Of a DNA stretch of 64,000 nt, positions 7,836-14,246 are shown one piece after another. The stretch spans positions 2,739,501 to 2,803,500 of the forward strand of contig NZ_CP086235.1 of the NCBI RefSeq assembly GCF_023612095.1, in the 5' to 3' direction. This DNA is from Cytobacillus firmus. Lineage in GTDB: Bacteria; Bacillota; Bacilli; Bacillales; Cytobacillaceae. Position 1 is the stretch's first letter, and each line of letters begins with the position of its first letter. The translations under genes were made by a program, and so were the position numbers. The notes beneath the pieces are model-generated. The model was not told where the DNA came from and searched no databases. It worked only from the letters and a program-made list of their open reading frames with translations.

Positions 7836-8366
7836 TTAAGATAAAAAGATCCCTCCATAAAATAAAGCTCCGAATATAACAAGAGAAGGATGAACCTTGA
7901 ATTTGATTAAAGTTAAATAGCTGACAGCTGCAAGAAGCATAAGGTGAAGCATTCCGCTTTTTTCGAAGGCTGACATAAAGAACTGATAAGCCATGACAGC
8001 CAGAAGGACAGCAATGACCGGCTGTACAGATTTGGTCATTAATTTCACTTTAGGGGAATCTTTAAATAAATTCACAAACTTAAACAGCACAATCACTGCC
8101 AAAGCGGACGGCAGGATGGTTGCGGCTAATGCCACTGCCGCACCCAATACTCCGCCTAGTTCATAGCCAATAAAACCAGCCATTTTCGTTGCTATTGGAC
8201 CCGGCAGCGCATTTGCTATGGCGAGTACATCCCCAAATTCAGAGAGTGTCATCCAGCCATTGTTATTGACTACTTCAATTTGTATGAGGGGAATTGTTGC
8301 TGGCCCCCCGCCGTAACCCAATAAATTCGCTATAAAAAATGCACAAAAGATTTCCCAATAGATCAT
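7836..8366 (-). CDS. chrA: CHR family transporter, half-size (second half)
   Basis: A 176-aa membrane protein of the chromate transporter (CHR) family. The motif GYGGGPATIPLIQIE and the conserved FGDVLAIANALPGPIATKMAGFIGY are diagnostic. About six membrane segments are expected. Short-chain CHR proteins act as pairs of opposite topology, here with the overlapping upstream gene. Known members export chromate or take up sulfate-like anions, but many are uncharacterised. In this setting, inside a GntR-regulated catabolic cluster and followed by gntR, a different anion (for example a pathway carboxylate) is plausible. The start overlaps the partner's stop by 4 bases. Confidence 0.85.
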   Translation of the reverse strand: MIYWEIFCAFFIANLLGYGGGPATIPLIQIEVVNNNGWMTLSEFGDVLAIANALPGPIATKMAGFIGYELGGVLGAAVALAATILPSALAVIVLFKFVNLFKDSPKVKLMTKSVQPVIAVLLAVMAYQFFMSAFEKSGMLHLMLLAAVSYLTLIKFKVHPSLVIFGALFYGGIFLS

Positions 8367-8959
8367 GAACTTTTCTCCCTTACTGGCATGTACTCTTCAG
8401 CTGCCTTTTTATTCGCCTGTTCTTTCCGATGGGCAATATAAAAAGCAGTACTTAAGACGATTGCAATTAAAATACCGGGATGCCACTCCAAAAATTGCAC
8501 AAAAATTAATGACACTGCGGCCAATATAAGGTTTTTAGGCAATCCTAAGCCCTGGCTGCCTTTCTGGTAAAAACGGTACGCCATTTCTGCCAGCATAAAA
8601 CCGATGACAGGTGTCACTCCCTGCACCATTCCGCTGACAATCGGGGACTGGCGGAAGGAGTATAAAACCCCGAGTAATGCAATCATGGCGATAATGGATG
8701 GAAGAATATGCGTTAGTATGGCTACAGTGGCACCCAAGCTGCCTTTGACTTTATAGCCGATATAGGCAGCCATCTTCGTTGCAATCGGTCCGGGCAATGT
8801 ATTGGCCAGCGCCAGAGTCTCTCCAAATTCCTCCTCAGTCATCCACTTATATTTCTTGACTGCTTCAAATTCGATCAGCGGTATTGTCGAAGGACCTCCT
8901 CCATACCCTGTCACACCGGTACGTGCAAATCCAACCGCCAATTCAAGATAAGGCTTCAT
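8363..8959 (-). CDS. chrA: CHR family transporter, half-size (first half)
   Basis: A 198-aa membrane protein, paralogous to its downstream partner: GYGGGPSTIPLIEFEAVKKY and FGETLALANTLPGPIATKMAAYIGYKVKGSLGA match segment by segment. GGGGAGG precedes the ATG. The pair should form the two-subunit CHR transporter. The cytoplasmic C-terminus is charged (AHRKEQANKKAAEEY). A strong terminator (8998-9036) separates it from the GlcG/HbpS gene, so a promoter must lie in the roughly 40-base gap or transcription depends on read-through. I found no copy of the GntR operator immediately upstream. Confidence 0.85.
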   Translation of the reverse strand: MKPYLELAVGFARTGVTGYGGGPSTIPLIEFEAVKKYKWMTEEEFGETLALANTLPGPIATKMAAYIGYKVKGSLGATVAILTHILPSIIAMIALLGVLYSFRQSPIVSGMVQGVTPVIGFMLAEMAYRFYQKGSQGLGLPKNLILAAVSLIFVQFLEWHPGILIAIVLSTAFYIAHRKEQANKKAAEEYMPVREKSS

Positions 8960-8997
8960 GCGATCCTCCCCTTTTATAGGTGCTTTTGACTGAAGAA

Positions 8998-9036
8998 GGA
9001 CCTCATTCCGCTATCTATTTATAACGAATGAGGTCC
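8998..9036 (-). terminator. Intrinsic terminator after GlcG/HbpS gene
   Basis: Perfect 11-bp stem GGACCTCATTC / GAATGAGGTCC with a 17-base loop. T-rich sequence follows on both strands. Confidence 0.75.
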
Positions 9037-9043
9037 CTTTCTA

Positions 9044-9523
9044 TTATTTTTTAATATCTGCTTCTGTTACAACTTCATAGCCGTCTTTTTCCAGGTAAGT
9101 TTGAAGGGCTTTTAGTGCAGCAGTCCCTACAGCGGTATCCTGCTCGCCGTTTCCTCCGCTGATGCCGATTCCGCCTACAACTTCACCATTTACCACAATT
9201 GGGAACCCACCGACAAACACAGCAAATTTGCCATCAAGCATATGCTGGATGCCAAATGCTTCATTGCCAGGCAGGGCAGGCCCGTTCGGTTCTTTATTGA
9301 ATAGGTGGGTGGAGCGTTTGTGGCCGGCGGCAGTGTATGCCTTAGCAATCGCAATTTCCGGGCCGGTGATTCTTGCTCCATTCATGCGCTCAAGGGCAAT
9401 GACACTTCCGCCGTCATCGACAATCGCAATCGTTTCGAACACATTTATTTCAGCAGATTTTTCCTTTGCTGCTTCAATCATCAATTTTGCTTCTTCCAGT
9501 TCAAGTTTTAAAGCAGTTTTCAT
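9044..9523 (-). CDS. GlcG/HbpS family protein (DUF336)
   Basis: A 159-aa protein of the GlcG/HbpS family (PF03928). Conserved motifs are AIVDDGGSVIALERMNGAR, SIDIAIAKAYTA-like EIAIAKAYTAAG, and the glycine-rich GGFPIVVNGEVVGGIGISGG. Family members include HbpS of Streptomyces (heme binding) and GlcG of the glycolate operon, but most are of unknown function and are found beside oxidative catabolic genes. AAAGGAG precedes the ATG. It sits 19 bases after the aldehyde dehydrogenase and ends in a strong terminator, so it is the last gene of that transcript. A role in binding a cofactor or pathway intermediate is only a guess. Confidence 0.85.
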   Translation of the reverse strand: MKTALKLELEEAKLMIEAAKEKSAEINVFETIAIVDDGGSVIALERMNGARITGPEIAIAKAYTAAGHKRSTHLFNKEPNGPALPGNEAFGIQHMLDGKFAVFVGGFPIVVNGEVVGGIGISGGNGEQDTAVGTAALKALQTYLEKDGYEVVTEADIKK

Positions 9524-9542
9524 TTTTCATTCTCCTTTAGTT

Positions 9543-11006
9543 TTAGTACCCGATATAAACGGTTTTTACTTGAGTGAAAAATTCCAGGCCGACTCTTCCC
9601 GACTCCCGGAACGTTGCTGTGCTGGATTGCTTTAATCCGCCAAATGGGGCATTGATTAAGTTTCCGGTCGTAGTCCGGTTTACTTTTACCGTGCCCGCCT
9701 GAATATCTTTTGTAAACTGGCTGGCTGTTTTTAAGTTATTTGTCACGATGGAAGCAGATAATCCGTAGTCAACGTCATTCGCAACCGCAATGGCTTCTTC
9801 ATATGTATCTGCCTCGATCACGGCAATAACCGGTCCGAAAATCTCTTCCTTGGCAATACGGTGATTCGGTTTAACATTCGTAAAAATGGCCGGCTGAACA
9901 AAATATCCTTTTTCATATTGGCCTTCAGTCAGCTGTTCACCGCCATATACAAGATCTGCACCGTCTTCTTTTCCAAACTCAATATACTTCAGAACATTGT
10001 TCAGCTGCTTTTCATTTGCCAGCGGACCAATTTTAACTCCATTTTCAAAACCGTTTCCTATTTTAAGAGCACTTGTTTTTTCAATCAATTTGTTTACAAA
10101 TGCTTCCTTTACTTCCTTCATCACAATGACTCTGCTTGTTCCAGTGCAGGCTTGCCCTGTTAAAGAAAACCCGCCATTTACTGTTAATGTAGCCGCCAGT
10201 TCAAGGTCAGCATCTTCCATAACTAAAAGCGGATTTTTGCCGCCAAGCTCCATTTGAGTTCGGGTGGTGAAAGAGCTCTTGCTGTGGATATCCTCACCTG
10301 CAGCTGTCGAACCAGTGAATGTAACAGCTTTGACGGCAGGATGGGTGACTAATAAATCACCTACATCAGAAGCCTTCCCTGTAACAAAGTTTAAGACCCC
10401 TTTTGGAATACCTGCCTCGTGCAGTGCTTCTACAAGCCGGACAGCAATCAGAGGGGTATCTGATGAAGGTTTGAACACAACTGTGTTTCCTGAAATTAAT
10501 GCTGGGGCAATTTTTCTCGCCGCTATAGAGATTGGAAAGTTCCATGGCGTTATGACACTTACAACGCCGAGCGGTTCTCTTTCCGTTGAAACTCTCATAT
10601 TGGGATCATCATTAGGGAAGGTTTCACCTGTAAAGCTTTGTCCCTCAACCGCATAATAACGAAGCGTCTGTGCAGAACGGAGCACTTCATTTTTTGCATC
10701 ACTGACATGCTTCCCTTCTTCTCTTGTCAGTTCTTCTGCAAATTGGGCGGCATTTTCTTCAAGGTATGCTGCTGCTTTGTTTAAAATGGCTGCACGCTTG
10801 GATGGAGCTGTCTTTGCCCAGCCAGGGAATGCTTCCTTCGCGGCTTCAATCGCCAGCTTGACATCTGTTTCATTGGATGCCTGAAAAACGCCGACGACAT
10901 CTTCAGTATTTGCCGGGTTAACACTATAAAACTTCTTTTGGCTCCCTGATTCCTGCCATTCACCATTAATATAATTATGGAAAGTTTCTACTTTTGTTGT
11001 AATCAA
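9543..11006 (-). CDS. NAD(P)-dependent aldehyde dehydrogenase
   Basis: A 487-aa ALDH-superfamily enzyme with intact catalytic residues: Cys287 in GQACTGTSR and Glu253 in MELGGK, plus VITPWNFP and the FTGST cofactor loop. Length and the GRVGLEFFTQVKTVYIGY ending resemble alpha-ketoglutaric-semialdehyde dehydrogenases such as B. subtilis YcbD/GucD, but the substrate is not fixed. The start is a TTG at 11006 with AAGGTGA 6 bases upstream; there is no ATG near the N-terminus. It should oxidise an aldehyde made by the neighbouring enzymes to the acid. A hairpin (11071-11116) separates it from the upstream iron enzyme gene, so its expression may be partly independent. Confidence 0.88.
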   Translation of the reverse strand: MITTKVETFHNYINGEWQESGSQKKFYSVNPANTEDVVGVFQASNETDVKLAIEAAKEAFPGWAKTAPSKRAAILNKAAAYLEENAAQFAEELTREEGKHVSDAKNEVLRSAQTLRYYAVEGQSFTGETFPNDDPNMRVSTEREPLGVVSVITPWNFPISIAARKIAPALISGNTVVFKPSSDTPLIAVRLVEALHEAGIPKGVLNFVTGKASDVGDLLVTHPAVKAVTFTGSTAAGEDIHSKSSFTTRTQMELGGKNPLLVMEDADLELAATLTVNGGFSLTGQACTGTSRVIVMKEVKEAFVNKLIEKTSALKIGNGFENGVKIGPLANEKQLNNVLKYIEFGKEDGADLVYGGEQLTEGQYEKGYFVQPAIFTNVKPNHRIAKEEIFGPVIAVIEADTYEEAIAVANDVDYGLSASIVTNNLKTASQFTKDIQAGTVKVNRTTTGNLINAPFGGLKQSSTATFRESGRVGLEFFTQVKTVYIGY

Positions 11007-11070
11007 ATGAAATCACCTTACTCTCTGTTTATTTCTCCCTTTACTGCGCCAAATTCTCTGGTTATAGAAA

Positions 11071-11116
11071 GGGCCGCCACATAGACCTCGTATGACAAGA
11101 TTTAGTGTGACGGCCT
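11071..11116 (-). terminator. Imperfect hairpin between iron enzyme and aldehyde dehydrogenase genes
   Basis: AGGCCGTCACAC and its near complement (GGGCCGCCACAT on the plus strand) can pair across a loop of about 23 bases; CTTTCT follows on the minus strand. Probably a partial terminator or processing site that lowers expression of the downstream genes. Confidence 0.45.
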
Positions 11117-11128
11117 GGATAATAGATA

Positions 11129-11860
11129 TTATTTTGCTTCTACTAAAGAGCCAAGATCCTGTTCAAGATATTCTCTCCATAGGCCATCCATGTACATGCG
11201 GCGCATCTTCGCACCTGTGCGAACTACTTCCAGACAGCGCTGCTGCAGTTCTGGAGTGTCGGCATGATCTAAAACAATCTTATAGCCGCGTTCTCCATGG
11301 ATTTCATCGGATACGATATGAAGATCGAAGAATTCAATTTCTTCATCAGTGAATCCGTATTGTGCACGAAGAGCAGGAGTCTGCTTTCGATAAATGTCCG
11401 GTACCTGTGATTCTAACCCAACAACAAGAGCGGCAGTAGCCACAACGAAGTTTTCACGGGCCGCAACTGCATAACACCAGCTTTGCAGGCCTAATGTTGT
11501 AGCTGCCATGTTTTCTGGATTGATTACGCGTTCACGAGTCGTTCCACATGCTTCTGCAAAACGAATCAGCAGGTCTGTATGGCGGTCAGCCGCAATTTCT
11601 TCTTCATACATATTTTGAAGTGTGAAATCTTTTGCTGCTTCAAACTTCGGATCGGTTGGAGTGTTGTGGTAGATATACGCTAAGTAGTCTGCAAAAGGCC
11701 CTACATAGTGGTAATGGTTTTCAGCCCATCTTGCAAAATGCTTTCTTTCCAGTTTTCCTTCAGCCCAAGCTACAGTGAATGGAGCTTTCTGACTGTGGTT
11801 TCCTTTAATGGCTTCCTCTAGTTCTTTGCGAAATTCATCTTTAGATAATAATTCTGGCAT
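11129..11860 (-). CDS. Heme-oxygenase-like iron enzyme (PqqC/TenA-fold, HDO-like)
   Basis: A 243-aa all-helical protein of the TenA/PqqC 'iron-containing redox enzyme' group. Candidate metal ligands are E47 and H49 (WAENHYHY), E86-E88 and H94 (NMYEEEIAADRH), and H181-x3-D185-x2-H188 (HIVSDEIH). The last pattern is typical of heme-oxygenase-like diiron oxygenases/oxidases rather than cofactor-free PqqC. Such enzymes use O2 and ferredoxin-like electrons to cleave or oxidise amino acids, fatty acids or heteroatoms. GAGGAGG precedes the ATG. Operator O2 lies 42 bases upstream. With two ferredoxins, an amidohydrolase and an aldehyde dehydrogenase adjacent, I infer an oxidative step in the pathway. 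PQQ synthesis is unlikely, as no other pqq gene is present. Confidence 0.8.
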   Translation of the reverse strand: MPELLSKDEFRKELEEAIKGNHSQKAPFTVAWAEGKLERKHFARWAENHYHYVGPFADYLAYIYHNTPTDPKFEAAKDFTLQNMYEEEIAADRHTDLLIRFAEACGTTRERVINPENMAATTLGLQSWCYAVAARENFVVATAALVVGLESQVPDIYRKQTPALRAQYGFTDEEIEFFDLHIVSDEIHGERGYKIVLDHADTPELQQRCLEVVRTGAKMRRMYMDGLWREYLEQDLGSLVEAK

Positions 11861-11901
11861 GTGTAAACTCCTCCTCGAAAATTATGTAGCCTATCGGCAT
11901 T

Positions 11902-11918
11902 TGATATTTTGTATACCA
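11902..11918. promoter_or_regulatory. GntR operator O2
   Basis: Reverse complement reads TGGTATACAAAATATCA, 15 of 17 positions as O1. It is 42 bases upstream of the iron enzyme start. Confidence 0.65.
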
Positions 11919-11980
11919 AACTCACTTTAAAAAATAATAGGCTGCTAATATACGGCCTATTAATCTTGTTTTTTTGGTCT

Positions 11981-11991
11981 TTGGTATACCT
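11981..11991. promoter_or_regulatory. GntR half-site O3
   Basis: TTGGTATACCT: one clear half (TGGTATAC) with no matching right half. A secondary site upstream of O2. Confidence 0.35.
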
Positions 11992-12083
11992 TAATGAAAT
12001 CATAACCTATTCTTTTTCAAATGTAAACACAATTTTTAGAATTTTTTAAAGATTATTTTTTCTCGGTTGCTAGTTTGATAGAT

Positions 12084-12854
12084 TTAATAAGAAAGCTCTT
12101 TTTTCAGATCAAGCAGTTCGGAAAGCTCCTGAGTAAGATTATCCAGGGCTTCTTCTACAATTTGTTCTCCTATTTCCCTGCTCCCTCTGCGTCCATCACC
12201 TATACAGCCGTTGCCAGTCATTTCTTCGTAAAAATAAAATCCCTGGACTGCCTTCCCCGGACGCAACTTTTCCCATCTGCCGCCCTTCTTGATTTCTCCT
12301 TTTTCCAAAAGTTCCTCTCTTACCAGTTCCGGAGCCAGATACAGAGCTTCAGATACTTCCCTTTCGCAGCTGTGCCCAAATAGAGGGGATTTAACATATT
12401 TCCCGATAGATTCCCTGGCAGAGGCTGTGGTCTTTGCATAGTAGACTTCTACTTCTAATTCCTTTGTGATAGTCATTGCTGCGAGATTCAGTGTAGATTG
12501 GTTTCCGCCATGGGAATTCAAAAATAGAAACTTCTTGATGCCATGCTGTTTCAGCGAAGAGACCATATCTTTCAGAACAGCAATCAAAGTAGACGGCTGA
12601 AGGCTGATTGTACCGGGAAAATGAATATGGTGTTCAGAAACACCCATGTTAACAGTTGGCGTGATAATCGCATAGGGAAACATTCTTTGCCCCAGTTTAG
12701 TCGCCATTCTTTCTGCAAGCACGGCATCGCAGCTTTCCTCCATATGAGGGCCGTGCTGCTCATGTGCTCCAACAGGAATAATAGCAAATTCTGCAGTTTC
12801 TAAGGATTTCTCAACTTCCTTCCACGTCATCTTGGTAAGATCATAACATTTCAT
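12084..12854 (-). CDS. Creatininase family amidohydrolase
   Basis: A 256-aa protein of the creatininase superfamily (PF02633). Metal-site motifs are intact: GAHEQHGPHMEESCDA (E32, H34, D43 region) and NSHGGN (113-118), with a later CEREVSEALYL segment. Members hydrolyse cyclic or linear amides (creatinine, formamidopyrimidines) with zinc or manganese; MftE belongs here too. No creatinase or hydantoinase is present, so creatinine itself is not indicated. The ATG at 12854 is chosen because upstream frame codons would cross operator O4 (12878-12894), although no strong ribosome site is visible. It follows the second ferredoxin gene by about 60 bases but has its own operator, so it is probably also transcribed separately. 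Confidence 0.82.
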   Translation of the reverse strand: MKCYDLTKMTWKEVEKSLETAEFAIIPVGAHEQHGPHMEESCDAVLAERMATKLGQRMFPYAIITPTVNMGVSEHHIHFPGTISLQPSTLIAVLKDMVSSLKQHGIKKFLFLNSHGGNQSTLNLAAMTITKELEVEVYYAKTTASARESIGKYVKSPLFGHSCEREVSEALYLAPELVREELLEKGEIKKGGRWEKLRPGKAVQGFYFYEEMTGNGCIGDGRRGSREIGEQIVEEALDNLTQELSELLDLKKELSY

Positions 12855-12877
12855 TTTCTTTATACCCCGCTTGTTTT

Positions 12878-12894
12878 CGGTATTTTGTATACCT
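12878..12894. promoter_or_regulatory. GntR operator O4
   Basis: Reverse complement reads AGGTATACAAAATACCG; central 15 bases form a palindrome apart from one position. It is 24 bases before the creatininase-family start. Confidence 0.65.
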
Positions 12895-12916
12895 TGAATT
12901 GGCAAAAATAAAAATA

Positions 12917-13249
12917 CTATTTTGTAATAGCTGCTGTTGTTTTCTTGGGAGGTTTTACAGAGATATTTTCCTGGGATATTTCTATATCGCTTTGAATAGT
13001 CATCTGGCAGGTTAACCGGTACCCTTCTTTCACTTTATCGCCAAGCATTTTTTCTTCCTTCCAATTTGGCGGTCCGAGATCATCTCCCGCGTCTAATACG
13101 ATACAAGTGCATTTTGTGCACCTTCCCATCCCACACCCATATTTTAATTCCGGAAACTGGCGAATCCCTGCCAAAACAACCAAATTGGCATTATCCTTAA
13201 CCTGCTTCTCCACTATCATTCCATCCACATGTAGCGTAACCTTCGGCAT
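12917..13249 (-). CDS. 2Fe-2S ferredoxin (second of two)
   Basis: A 110-aa ferredoxin with C-x5-C-x2-C (CGMGRCTKC) and a distal CQ (YRLTCQM), the 2Fe-2S plant/adrenodoxin-type arrangement. It has the same layout as the ferredoxin at 6688-7038 but is clearly diverged, so the cluster keeps two distinct electron carriers. AAGGGG precedes the ATG. A weak operator-like sequence (13296-13305) lies upstream. It probably supplies electrons to the iron enzyme or another oxygenase. No reductase is encoded nearby. Confidence 0.85.
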   Translation of the reverse strand: MPKVTLHVDGMIVEKQVKDNANLVVLAGIRQFPELKYGCGMGRCTKCTCIVLDAGDDLGPPNWKEEKMLGDKVKEGYRLTCQMTIQSDIEISQENISVKPPKKTTAAITK

Positions 13250-13295
13250 ACCATTACCCCTTTCAGTTTATTCTAAAAATTTAGATACTTTTTCA

Positions 13296-13305
13296 AAGTA
13301 TACAA
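13296..13305. promoter_or_regulatory. GntR half-site O5 (weak)
   Basis: AAGTATACAA shares the TATACAA core. It lies in the divergent region between ferredoxin 2 and the 111-aa gene. Confidence 0.3.
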
Positions 13306-13444
13306 TTTTTCTTGAAGATTAGCAAATTTGTTTTTTTTAGTTGGAAAGGATCGTATGTATGGTGTTTTTAACCGAATAATTAAAAAATTTAGAATATATC
13401 ATTGTATCTTTTGAAATTTTAGTATAAAATACATTTAAAGTTTG

Positions 13445-13461
13445 TGGTATACAATATTCCA
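13445..13461. promoter_or_regulatory. GntR operator O6
   Basis: TGGTATACAATATTCCA differs from O1 at one position. It is 80 bases upstream of the 111-aa gene start. Confidence 0.7.
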
Positions 13462-13540
13462 AAAGAAAGGGAGGTATGCTGCCTAATTACATATTTATTA
13501 TTTATATTTGAAAATCTAAAATAAAAAAGGAGTGTTTTAA

Positions 13541-13876
13541 TTGGGTAAATACATTGTATTAACAAATAAAGATACTTTCCAGACTATTCTTGAAAACGAA
13601 GGTTTAAAGGTGGTTGAGACGTATCATTTCTATTTTTTCGAAAATCTGAAGGCTAAATACACTATTGCAGAAGTTTTGGATGAGAATATGAAAATACAAC
13701 TATATGAAGAATATGAAGGAAAAGAGTATGTAAATCATATCGGTGTAAAATTCTTTGAACGTTTTGAAACGCTGGAAGCAGCGAGAGAGGAATTGGATGA
13801 AATTGTAAAGGCATCCGGCAACAGTGAAGACTCCATTCATTCGAAGCTGGTTAAATCTGATGAAGTAGCAATATAA
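13541..13876 (+). CDS. Unrecognised 111-aa protein of the GntR-controlled cluster
   Basis: I do not recognise this family. The protein is soluble, acidic and predicted mixed alpha/beta: an N-terminal strand (KYIVLTN), a tyrosine/phenylalanine-rich YHFYFFENLKAKYTIAEVLDE segment, KFFERFETLEAAREELDEIVKA as an amphipathic helix, and a polar tail. It has no cysteine or histidine cluster. Start is TTG, with AGGAG 8 bases upstream. Operator O6 lies upstream and a strong terminator follows, so it is a single-gene unit of the same regulon. Its size and lack of catalytic motif fit an accessory or effector protein for one of the enzymes. Real coding is supported by ribosome site, operator and terminator. 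Confidence 0.75.
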   Translation: MGKYIVLTNKDTFQTILENEGLKVVETYHFYFFENLKAKYTIAEVLDENMKIQLYEEYEGKEYVNHIGVKFFERFETLEAAREELDEIVKASGNSEDSIHSKLVKSDEVAI

Positions 13877-13887
13877 GAAATTTTTTT

Positions 13888-13920
13888 AAACCCGGAGGAA
13901 GCCGATCTTCTTCCGGGTTT
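13888..13920 (+). terminator. Intrinsic terminator of the 111-aa gene
   Basis: AAACCCGGAGGAAG / CTTCTTCCGGGTTT stem with a short loop. Confidence 0.85.
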
Positions 13921-13940
13921 GCTGTTCACACATATAAAAG

Positions 13941-13965
13941 AAAAAAACCGCCAAAGCATGGCGGC
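13941..13965 (-). terminator. Intrinsic terminator of the 28-aa mini-gene
   Basis: On the minus strand GCCGCC ATGCTTT GGCGG is followed by T7. It starts a few bases after the mini-gene stop codon. Confidence 0.8.
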
Positions 13966-13969
13966 AAAA

Positions 13970-14056
13970 TTAGAATTTTAATGTTCTCCTTAAACGGGCT
14001 AATTTTCTTTCAGTTTTCTCAATTGCATATTTGGATCCAAATAGAAAATGGAACAT
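13970..14056 (-). CDS. 28-aa basic mini-protein
   Basis: A very short gene missed by ordinary size cut-offs. The ATG at 14056 has AAAGGAGG about 9 bases upstream. It encodes 28 residues (begins MFHFLFGSKYA, ends LRRTLKF), stops with TAA, and is followed within 5 bases by a textbook terminator. The peptide is strongly basic with an aromatic N-terminus and a helical R/K-rich C-terminus. It is divergent from the permease at 14247, with operators O7 and O8 between them. So it has promoter space, ribosome site, stop and terminator of its own. I know no family match. It could act as a regulatory or membrane-associated peptide, or the transcript could be a small RNA. Confidence 0.6.
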   Translation of the reverse strand: MFHFLFGSKYAIEKTERKLARLRRTLKF

Positions 14057-14121
14057 CGGGGCAGCCTCCTTTTTTTCTTTTACCTGTTATCATTATTATA
14101 TGATGGATTTTTTAAATTTAC

Positions 14122-14138
14122 AATAAAATTGTATACCA
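14122..14138. promoter_or_regulatory. GntR operator O7
   Basis: Reverse complement reads TGGTATACAATTTTATT: a perfect left half and spacer, with a poor right half. A second partial TACCAAA follows. It lies 66 bases upstream of the 28-aa gene. Confidence 0.5.
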
Positions 14139-14200
14139 AATACCAAAATAAATGAACATTTGTGACTGATTTTTGAACAAATAGATAAAAAACGAGGATT

Positions 14201-14217
14201 TGGTATACAATTTAAGT
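14201..14217. promoter_or_regulatory. GntR operator O8
   Basis: TGGTATACAATTTAAGT has a perfect left half. It is 30 bases upstream of the permease start at 14247. Confidence 0.5.
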
Positions 14218-14246
14218 TTGAATTCAATTAAATGAGGGTGTCTGAT

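Noticed and set aside
7836..8959. Chromate resistance operon
   Set aside because: CHR homology is clear, but no other metal-resistance gene is present and context is catabolic, so resistance is not asserted.
9162..10656. Long plus-strand open frames opposite the GlcG/HbpS and aldehyde dehydrogenase genes
   Set aside because: They mirror the codon structure of well-supported minus-strand genes and lack ribosome sites; shadows.
11818..12003. 61-codon minus-strand frame upstream of the iron enzyme
   Set aside because: It spans operators O2 and O3, is A/T-driven and has no ribosome site.
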